The notes under the pieces were generated by a model, which worked only from the letters and a program-made list of their open reading frames with translations, was not told the DNA's origin and did no database searches. Of a DNA stretch of 64,000 nucleotides, positions 40,901 through 47,008 are shown piece by piece. Positions within the stretch are counted from its first letter, which is position 1. Every line of letters starts with the position of its first letter. The translations under genes were made by a program, and so were the position numbers. Location of the stretch: the NCBI RefSeq assembly GCF_003703475.1, contig NZ_RDQM01000005.1, positions 62,001 through 126,000 of the forward strand, read 5' to 3'. This stretch comes from Allofranklinella schreckenbergeri. GTDB taxonomy: Bacteria; Pseudomonadota; Gammaproteobacteria; Burkholderiales; Burkholderiaceae_C.

Positions 40901-41978
40901 GAGCGTCTGGGGTACCGCCACCATGCGCACCGGCGGCGACGACATCGCCCAGGCCCTGGCCCTGATCGGCGTGCGCCCCAAATGGGCGCCCGGCAGCCAG
41001 CGCGTGGTGGACTTCGAAGTCATCCCCCGCGTCGGCCTGCACCGCCCGCGCGTGGACGTCACCCTGCGCATCTCCGGCCTGTTCCGCGACGCCTTTCCCG
41101 CCACCGTGCAACTGTTTGACGCCGCCGTGCAAGCCGTGGCCGAGCAAGACGGCGAGGACGAAGCCGACAACCCCATCCGCGCCCGCATCCTGCAAGACAG
41201 CGCCGCCCTGCAAGCCAGCGGCCTGGGCGCACAGCAAGCGCGCCAGCAAGCCGGCTGGCGCATCTTCGGCGCCGCGCCCGGCCACTACGGCAGCGGGCTG
41301 GACACCCTGCTGCAACACAACCAATGGGACAGCGATGCCGACCTGGCCCACGCCTGGCTGGCCCGCGGCCAGCACGCCTATGGCCAACACGACCACGGCA
41401 GCGACGCCAGCCAGATGCTGCCGCGCCGCCTGGCACAGCTCGACGTGGTGCTGCAAAACCAGGACAGCCGCGAGCACGACCTGCTCGACAGCGGCGACTA
41501 CTGGCAATTCCAGGGCGGCATGGCCGCTGCCGTGCGACACCTCTCGGGCCGCCAGCCCGCCCTCTACCACGGCGACCACGGCAACCCCGCGCAGCCGCGT
41601 GTGCGCGCGCTGCGCGAGGAAATCGCCCGCATCGTGCGCGCCCGCGTCACCAACCCCAAGTGGATCGAAGGCGCCATGCGCCACGGCTACAAAGGCGCGT
41701 TTGAAATGGCCGCCACCGTGGACTATTTGTTCGGCTTCGACGCCACCTGCCGCGTCGTCGGCGACCACCAATACGCCCTGGTGGCCGACGCCTACGCCTT
41801 TAACGACGCCACCCGCGCCTTCCTGCAAGCGCACAACCCCCAGGCCCTGGCCGACATCCTCGCCCGCCTGCGCGAAGCCATCGCCCGCGGCCTGTGGCAG
41901 CAGCCCGGCGACTACGCCGCTCGGCTCCATGCGCTGGCCCTGGCGCATGACGAGCGCATGGAGGGCGGCGGGCGCTGA
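37944..41978 (+). CDS. cobN: Cobaltochelatase subunit CobN
   Basis: Large (1344-residue) catalytic subunit of the aerobic cobaltochelatase, which inserts Co2+ into hydrogenobyrinate a,c-diamide. The CobN/Mg-chelatase H domain shows HVGKHGNLEW at 595-604, matching the H-x-G-x-H-G-x-x-E-W signature, plus GKVFIGIQPARTLD, FYTVDTRAIPTRTAWALG and YGSGLDTLLQHNQWDSD. Residues around 180-225 are an Ala-rich insertion. It would work with the ChlI/ChlD products encoded at 60840-62677, 19 kb away on the same strand. No cobW precedes it. Confidence 0.94.
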   Translation: MHLLSTRPGGFVEDDSIVTCLDQTPADVVVLSSADTTLALLAAAQGALLQADAAFPSLRLANVLHLRQNASFDRYADEVLRHARVVIVDHLGSESAWPYGIGQLGALARLHGQALALFSGDLTEDPDLLARGTLPVATARRLWQYLRAGGAGNARAFLQAVAFHGLGHGREPPPPRPMPQVALHAPPAWLAAAQAAQAAQEVAEADGAATPAAATVIATTAPDDRAALLAHWHAGAPVVALVFYRSHLLAGNTAAFDDLALALHAQGLNPLPLALDSLKDSLCLAALRQLCAEHAVQLVLNTTAFAALGHGEAGAAFEPLAGDAPVLQVIVSGGNRDDWLQDSQGLRPRDIAMQVVLPEVDGRVITRAISFKAGTRRCPHTQVDLVHYQSEPDRIAFVAELAARWCRLRRLPAPAKRLALVLANYPGSEARIGSGVGLDTPASIIALLRLLRDEGHDLGDAARLPADGDALMRALIAGIANDPAQWPLRPAFQSYALADYHARLAQLPPGMLEAITARWGAPEADPLLRQGRFMIAGLRLGKVFIGIQPARTLDAALGGAADYASYHDADLVPPHSYLAFYFWLRDVFGVDAIAHVGKHGNLEWLPGKSLALSAACWPDAILGPLPHLYPFIVNDPGEGAQAKRRAQAVIIDHLMPPLTRAENHGPMQELERLVDEYYEALLVDLRRAALLRQHILALARQQRLAEELGLPEAAATSPANAPDASAAEEALLTRIDAYLCELKETQIRDGLHVFGQSPQGRQRRDTLLALARYASGDSDGGDIDGARAHGSAQQSEGLLAALAADLLGEGFDPFHDDPAQPWHGPRPAALQAVSSEAWRHHGHTRERLELLAAGLLEAVMPDGGESARLPSPPAEQPDATTPPPGPRTRAALERIARVLAPRLDACGPQELAAFSAALQGRFVQPGPSGSPSRGRPDVLPTGRNFYTVDTRAIPTRTAWALGEKAAQRLIERHLQEHGDYPRAVGLSVWGTATMRTGGDDIAQALALIGVRPKWAPGSQRVVDFEVIPRVGLHRPRVDVTLRISGLFRDAFPATVQLFDAAVQAVAEQDGEDEADNPIRARILQDSAALQASGLGAQQARQQAGWRIFGAAPGHYGSGLDTLLQHNQWDSDADLAHAWLARGQHAYGQHDHGSDASQMLPRRLAQLDVVLQNQDSREHDLLDSGDYWQFQGGMAAAVRHLSGRQPALYHGDHGNPAQPRVRALREEIARIVRARVTNPKWIEGAMRHGYKGAFEMAATVDYLFGFDATCRVVGDHQYALVADAYAFNDATRAFLQAHNPQALADILARLREAIARGLWQQPGDYAARLHALALAHDERMEGGGR

Positions 41979-42106
41979 GCGCCTGCGCAAAAACTTGACA
42001 TCAGCCAACCTCGCCCCCAACCGCTATGCACGCTATCCCCAGCTTGCAGACGAACTTTGACAGCTTCTAAACTGCCCCCGCATCCAACATCTAACAGGAG
42101 GCCCCT

Positions 42107-43549
42107 ATGCCTATTCGCTCTCTCGCTGCATCCCTTCGTCACCCGCTGGGTCTGCTGCCCCTCAGCGCTTTACTGTGCTGCGCCCTGACCGCTTGCGGCG
42201 GCGGCGATGGCAAACCAGCCCCCAATGCCACCCAGGCCCTCACCGCCGATACCACCTACGGCACGCAAGGCCAGGTCACACTGCTGCTGAGCGCGCCCGG
42301 GGAGCCCAAAGCCGGCATTTCCGCCGCCCAACTGCAACCCGATGGCAAGCTGCTGCTGGCCGGCTGGCGCGAGCTGCCACCGCCCATGGATCAGGGCGCA
42401 GGCAGCCCATTCAACCGCCTACCCATGCAAGCCGTCGTCTGGCGCCTGCATGCCGATGGCTCGCTCGACACCAGCTTTGGCAACGGCGGCCACATCGCCC
42501 TGCATCTGCGAAGCCACACCACCATGACGCACCTGCGCTGGACGGCCGACGGCATCCTGCTCGCCCTCACCCTCGCCGAACCATGCACCCCCGTCGCCCT
42601 GGGCTTTTGCATAGATGCCACGGGCACCCCGACCTACCCCCAAGCCGCCTTGGTGCGTTTGAAGGCCGATGGCACGCTCGATACCGGCTTTGGCAGCGCA
42701 GGCATCGCCTCCGTGCCCTACGGCTGGCCCAGCGCCCTGGCCGTGCAGCCCGATGGGCGCATCCTGTGGCTGAACTCCGCCTCCCACCCGCGCGGCGGCA
42801 TCTGGCGCTGGAACCTGCAACGCTACACCCCCAGCGGAGCAGTGGACGCCAGTTTCAACCAAGGCCAGCCCCGAGCCTCCCAATGCGAGAGCAACGCGGC
42901 CGCCCTGGCGCTGCTGCCCGATGGGCGCATCCTCGCGGGCGGCGACCTCAGAGCCCACTTTGCCCTCCCCACCCGCGCCGCTGGCGTCTGCCTGGAAGCC
43001 CTACTCCCCGACGGGCAGCGCGACCCCAGCTTTGCCAACGGCCAGCCGCTGTGGCTGCACGCCGGCGCCAACACCGACTTGCAGACCCTGGACGTCAACC
43101 GCGATGGCCACATCACCCTCACCACCCGGCTGCTGGACGGCGCGCAAACCTGCTCCTTCGGCATCAGCCGCCTAACGGCCAACGGCGCACTGGACAAATC
43201 CTTTGGCGATGGCGGCGCCACCCGCCTGCCCATGACGAGCAAAGCCACGGGCAAAGACCACTTCTGCGCGCTGGATGCGACCCTGCACACCGCCGATGGC
43301 CACACCGTCCTGGCAGGCCGGCGCTGGGCGCAAGGCCACACGCCTGACGCCAGCGTCTGGGCGCGCCTGACACCCGAAGGCCAGCCCGACGGCACCTTCG
43401 CCCCCGCAGGCATGCACACCTCGCCCGGCTTCGCCCCGCGATACCTGCTGCAAGAAACCAGCGGGCGCTGGCTGGCCATCCGCACCCACCTCGGCGCCGA
43501 TGGCAGCGTGCAAGCGCACATCACCCGCTTGCAGGGAGAGGCGGGCTAA
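42107..43549 (+). CDS. Delta-60 repeat (DUF5122) beta-propeller lipoprotein
   Basis: 480 residues with a lipobox LTAC (Cys about 30) followed by GGG. The rest is a series of delta-60 units: LHADGSLDTSFGNGG, LKADGTLDTGFGSAG, YTPSGAVDASFNQGQ, LLPDGQRDPSFANGQ, LTANGALDKSFGDGG, LTPEGQPDGTFAPAG, each with preceding QPDGKLLLAG-type strands. Predicted periplasmic/outer-membrane propeller of unknown function. A good AGGAGG precedes the ATG. It is located after cobN but has no evident role in B12 synthesis. Confidence 0.85.
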   Translation: MPIRSLAASLRHPLGLLPLSALLCCALTACGGGDGKPAPNATQALTADTTYGTQGQVTLLLSAPGEPKAGISAAQLQPDGKLLLAGWRELPPPMDQGAGSPFNRLPMQAVVWRLHADGSLDTSFGNGGHIALHLRSHTTMTHLRWTADGILLALTLAEPCTPVALGFCIDATGTPTYPQAALVRLKADGTLDTGFGSAGIASVPYGWPSALAVQPDGRILWLNSASHPRGGIWRWNLQRYTPSGAVDASFNQGQPRASQCESNAAALALLPDGRILAGGDLRAHFALPTRAAGVCLEALLPDGQRDPSFANGQPLWLHAGANTDLQTLDVNRDGHITLTTRLLDGAQTCSFGISRLTANGALDKSFGDGGATRLPMTSKATGKDHFCALDATLHTADGHTVLAGRRWAQGHTPDASVWARLTPEGQPDGTFAPAGMHTSPGFAPRYLLQETSGRWLAIRTHLGADGSVQAHITRLQGEAG

Positions 43550-43686
43550 ATCCCCCCACGCGCTGCATTGGCCTTGCACCGGTGCAGCGCGGGCGGGAAA
43601 AACGTTTCCTGAACAAACTCCAAGCGCCAACCAACATGCCCACAATGCAAAAGCCCGCCCCAGGCGCTTTCCAGCCAACCCCCCAA

Positions 43687-43765
43687 TTTTACAAATCAAG
43701 ATAAATTACAAACAACACCTATCACGCCTAAACAAGCTTTTTTTATTTCCTTTTGATTTATAAAA
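43687..43765 (+). repeat. AT-rich palindromic repeat, copy R10
   Basis: Forward copy: TTTTACAAATCAAGATAAA, core ATCACGCCTAAACAAG, right arm TTTCCTTTTGATTTATAAA. In the 392-base gap upstream of the sigma/anti-sigma gene; the remaining 175 bases (43767-43941) are a likely promoter region with AT-rich GATACAATAAAAGTCATTC but no clear Fur box. Confidence 0.92.
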
Positions 43766-43941
43766 AATAAAAGATAGGGGACAGTAATCGGCTTGGAGTG
43801 AAGAAACACACAGATACAATAAAAGTCATTCGCGTTTATCTTCCCTCTGAAAGCCCACCTCACGCCTTGCCCGCGCGGATCGCCCCCATCCGCTTTCTTG
43901 CCCGCTCGGCAAAGACTGTGCACAGGCTTTGATCTCCCCGC

Positions 43942-45546
43942 ATGCCCTCTGCCCGCCGCAGCCCCTCCTCCACGCCCCTGAGCATCGACTGGCCCGCCCC
44001 GGCGGGCTTTCGCGCCATCACCGCCCGCCTGCAAAAACAGGTGCAGCGGCGCACCGGCTGCGCCGAAGACGCGCGCGATCTGGTGCAAGACGCCTGGCTG
44101 CGCCTGCTGGAGCAAGGCGATGCCGCGCGACGCCTGCGCGAGCCCGCCGCCTGGCTCAGCGCCGTGGCGCACCACCTCACGCTCGACCACCTGCGCCAGC
44201 GGCAGGCCGCCGCCCGCTGCGGCCTGCCCCGCCACGGCAGCCACAGCAGCCACGGCAGCGGCGATGGCGATGGCCACCACGACGGCGACGACGATGCCGC
44301 CATCGCCCCCTGGCAGGCCCAGCCCGACGCTGCCGAATCCCTGATGTACCGCCAGGCGCTCGACGCCGTGCAGGCCGCCTTGCACGCCCTGCCCGAGCGC
44401 GCGCGCGAGGCCTTTCTCGCCCACCGCCTGCACGGCACGCCCCAGGCCGAGCTGGCCGCGCGCCACGGCGTCAGCCTCGCCACCATCGAGCGCGACCTGC
44501 AGCACGCCAGCGCCCGCCTGCACGCCGCCTTGCTGCACTGGCGCGGCGAACACCCCGGCGGCCACGCCGCCAGCCAGGCCCGCCACACCCAGGCGACCCA
44601 GGCGGCCCAATCCGTCAAGACCGCCCCTGCTACTCGCCGCCGCTCGCTCACCGCCCTGCTCGGCCTGGCCGCCCTCGGCGGCAGCGGGCTGCTGGGCTGG
44701 CGGGTGTGGCAATACGCCGCCGCCCGCCCCCTGCTGGAGCTGGCGCTGCACACCCCGCGCGGCCAGCTCGCCCGCCAGGCCCTGCCCGACGGCAGCGCCC
44801 TCACCCTCGATGCCGCCAGCCGCGCCCACATCACCTACCGCCGCGCCCTGCGCCACGTGCAACTGCTGCACGGCGCGCTGTTTGCCGAAGTGGCCCACGA
44901 TCCCCAGCGCCCCTTCGTCGTCGAAGCCGCCCTGCCCCAGCCCGCCGCCGCCACTTTCGCAGCCAACGCCGCAGACACCACCGCAGACACTGCCGCAACC
45001 GGCATCGCCCAGGCCGCCCCCGATGCCCCCGATGCTCGCCCGCGCGTGCGCATCACCGTGCTGGGCACCCGCTTCAGCGTGGACATGGCCCCCGCCGGCA
45101 TCGACGTGCGCGTGGCCCAGGGCCGCGTGCGCGTTGAGTGGCTGAGCGCCGATGGCCAGCCGCGCAGCCAGCGCGAGCTGCACCCCGGCCAGGGCCTGCG
45201 CCTGAGCGCCGCCAGCCCCGCCCCCATCGAACTGCCCGCCAGCAGCGCCGCCAGCCCTGGTGACGACGCCGACCAGCACGCCGCCCCCTGGCGCCACGGC
45301 CACCTGCGCTTTCACGCCGAGCCCCTGGCCCACGCCATCGCACGCCTGGCGCGCTACCAGCGCGAAGACGCCGCCCCCATCGGGCTTGATGCGCGCGTGG
45401 CCGCGCTGGCCATCAGCGGCCAGGTGCCCGTGCGCCACGCCCACGACTGGCTGCAATCCCTGCCCGCCGTGCTGCCCGTCACCGTGCGCCGCCAGGGCCA
45501 GGGCTGGCACATTGGCCCGCGCGCCAACCCGCGCACGCGGCGGTGA
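43942..45546 (+). CDS. Fused ECF sigma factor - FecR-type anti-sigma membrane protein
   Basis: One 534-residue polypeptide joins two proteins that are normally separate. Residues about 25-90 are sigma region 2 (AEDARDLVQDAWLRLLEQ), 140-195 sigma region 4 (LPERAREAFLAHRLHGTPQAELAARHGVS-type HTH, AELAARHGVSLATIERDLQ). A His/Asp-rich linker (100-118, HSSHGSGDGDGHHDGDDD) lies between them. A transmembrane segment (LTALLGLAALGGSGLLGWRVW, 236-256 approx.) leads to a periplasmic FecR domain (270-400, VLGTRFSVD) and a C-terminal STN-interacting region. A hybrid of this type, IutY of Pseudomonas putida, releases its sigma part by proteolysis; I infer the same here. The target is probably the TonB receptor downstream. 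Confidence 0.88.
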   Translation: MPSARRSPSSTPLSIDWPAPAGFRAITARLQKQVQRRTGCAEDARDLVQDAWLRLLEQGDAARRLREPAAWLSAVAHHLTLDHLRQRQAAARCGLPRHGSHSSHGSGDGDGHHDGDDDAAIAPWQAQPDAAESLMYRQALDAVQAALHALPERAREAFLAHRLHGTPQAELAARHGVSLATIERDLQHASARLHAALLHWRGEHPGGHAASQARHTQATQAAQSVKTAPATRRRSLTALLGLAALGGSGLLGWRVWQYAAARPLLELALHTPRGQLARQALPDGSALTLDAASRAHITYRRALRHVQLLHGALFAEVAHDPQRPFVVEAALPQPAAATFAANAADTTADTAATGIAQAAPDAPDARPRVRITVLGTRFSVDMAPAGIDVRVAQGRVRVEWLSADGQPRSQRELHPGQGLRLSAASPAPIELPASSAASPGDDADQHAAPWRHGHLRFHAEPLAHAIARLARYQREDAAPIGLDARVAALAISGQVPVRHAHDWLQSLPAVLPVTVRRQGQGWHIGPRANPRTRR

Positions 45547-45598
45547 GCGGCCAGGCGCGCACAGCGCCCCATCGCCTGGCCACTGACGCAGGCCTGAA

Positions 45599-45760
45599 GA
45601 ACCTGTTCAAAATCCCTGCGCGGCAGGCAAGCGGCGCGGGTTTGGGCAGTCTGCGGCGTTGCAAAGCCTCGCCATAGCCCGGGCTATGGCTGCGTTTTGC
45701 GCCTTGCATCCCATCCCAAACCGCTTGTTGCCCACTCGCGCTGAGATCTTGAACAGGTTC
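45599..45760 (+). repeat. MITE-like repeat with GAACCTGTTCAA ends (E-type)
   Basis: 162-base element whose ends are inverted: GAACCTGTTCAAAATC and GATCTTGAACAGGTTC (15 of 16 pairs). A perfect 20-base palindrome, GCCATAGCCCGGGCTATGGC (45671-45690), forms its centre. Degenerate relatives: 37735-37860 and possibly the end-like TTTGAACAGGCTCTTGTTC at about 50318. It lies between the sigma/anti-sigma gene and the TacT toxin gene. Confidence 0.75.
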
Positions 45761-45814
45761 TGAAGCGCCAGGGCATCGCGCCAACCGCAATGGCCCCGCC
45801 CAGCGCCTCCAGCC

Positions 45815-46324
45815 TCACCCCGATCCTGGCGCCAGCGGCACGCTGGCCAAGGGCAGGAACAAGGTGCGTGGCGAATCCGGCAGGGCCATCAAGCCGTGGT
45901 GCCGGTAGAAGGCCGCAGCCGTGGCGTCCTTGGCATCCACGATCAGCGCGTAGGCGGCAATTTCCGAACGGGCGGCACGGCGCAATGCATCGGCCAGCAG
46001 GGCCGCGCCCAGCCCCTGCCCCTGAAAAGCCCGATCCACCGCCAGGCGGCCCAGGCGCACGGCCGGCACGGTGGGGTAGCGCGGCAGCTTTCGGCCAATG
46101 GCGGCGGGCAAATCTCCCAGCAACACACTGGCCGAGGCCAGCGTGTAATAGCCCGCGATGCGCTGCCCAGCCCCCAGCGCCACAAAGCAGGCGGCCACGC
46201 GGCGGCGCATGTCCTGGCCGGCCTGCTCACGCAGATAGCGGTTCAGCGGCGGCGAGGCGCTGTCGAACGCCGTGCGATCGTGCGCGGCATCCAGCAGCGC
46301 CAGCTGGAACGGCGCACCGCTCAT
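45815..46324 (-). CDS. GNAT acetyltransferase toxin (TacT-like)
   Basis: 169 residues. FQLALLDAAHDRTAFDSASPPLNRYLREQAGQDMRRRVAACFV (AFDSASPPLNRYLREQAGQD is the hallmark), VRLGRLAVDRAFQGQGLGAALL (acetyl-CoA P-loop Q/R-x-x-G-x-G/A) and FYRHHGLMALPD match TacT/AtaT toxins, which acetylate aminoacyl-tRNA. The start overlaps the antitoxin stop by four bases (ATGA). Orientation is opposite to the flanking signalling genes. Confidence 0.9.
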   Translation of the reverse strand: MSGAPFQLALLDAAHDRTAFDSASPPLNRYLREQAGQDMRRRVAACFVALGAGQRIAGYYTLASASVLLGDLPAAIGRKLPRYPTVPAVRLGRLAVDRAFQGQGLGAALLADALRRAARSEIAAYALIVDAKDATAAAFYRHHGLMALPDSPRTLFLPLASVPLAPGSG

Positions 46325-46650
46325 CGGGCGTCTGCGGCCGCCGCGCCCGTGGAGCCAGCGGGCGGTTCAGCGCGCAACAACTGGCCGTGGCGGGCCAAGG
46401 CGCGCTCCAGCGCCGCAGCCGGTGGCGGCGGCGACAACATGGCCTGCGCAAAGCATTGCTGATCGGCCAGCGACAGGCGCACCAGCTCCGCCTGCTCAAT
46501 GGCGCGCTGGGCTGCCTCCTGAACGGCGGCTACCACGAAATCCGTCATCGTGCGCCCCTGCAACTCAGCGGCGCGCTTGAGCAGGGCGTGCAAATCGACA
46601 CTGATCCTCGCCTCAAGGCGGCGGGCGTTGGCGCTGGTGGTCACAGACAT
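46321..46650 (-). CDS. DUF1778 ribbon-helix-helix antitoxin (TacA-like)
   Basis: 109 residues; RLEARISVDLHALLKRAAELQGRTMTDFVVAAVQEAA (ARISVDLHALLKRAAELQG then TMTDFVVAAVQEAA) is the DUF1778 RHH module. The C-terminal part LADQQCFAQAMLSPPPPAAALERAL wraps GNAT toxins in related pairs. First gene of the TA operon, expected to autoregulate by binding its own promoter in the 46651-47008 gap. Confidence 0.9.
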   Translation of the reverse strand: MSVTTSANARRLEARISVDLHALLKRAAELQGRTMTDFVVAAVQEAAQRAIEQAELVRLSLADQQCFAQAMLSPPPPAAALERALARHGQLLRAEPPAGSTGAAAADAR

Positions 46651-47008
46651 AGGAGACTAGAAATGATTGAACACAGATGGGGCGGATGTTCCGGCAATCT
46701 GCCGTACAAATCAAGCCCAGATCGCCAACCCCATCGCCCTGTTACAAAAAACCTGAGGGAAACGCGCGCGTCATCCGTCAACACCCATGACGGCCCGTTT
46801 TGGGCTGGTCAACCGGGCGGGTTGCGGCGTTTGCGCCGTCTTGGCGCGCGCGGGCAGGCACAGCGGTTCGGGCCAGGCGATGCCACGCGGCAGACCGGCC
46901 CCATCCGCGCGCTGGCCCGCCGCGCCAGGGCCGTGAGCAGCCCCAACCCGCCGCCCCTTGCCGCGCGCACGCGCGCCCATTGCCCATTTGACGAAGGACG
47001 ACACCACC
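46651..47008. promoter_or_regulatory. Divergent regulatory gap between TacA antitoxin and the TonB receptor
   Basis: 358 bases between divergent genes. It should carry the TA promoter leftward and a sigma-dependent receptor promoter rightward. I see no certain -35/-10. An ORF starting at 46663 with an AGGAG in front is open but runs out of frame through the receptor gene and has GC-skewed composition, so I do not call it a gene. Confidence 0.4.

Noticed and set aside
43767-43941. Fur box upstream of the sigma/anti-sigma gene
   Set aside because: GATACAATAAAAGTCATTC only loosely resembles the 19-bp Fur consensus and lacks dyad symmetry; not strong enough to call.
46663-47008. Small ORF with a good AGGAG starting MIEHRWGG before the TonB receptor
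   Set aside because: It has no own stop before it enters the receptor gene in another frame, and the sequence looks like reverse-complement GC bias.
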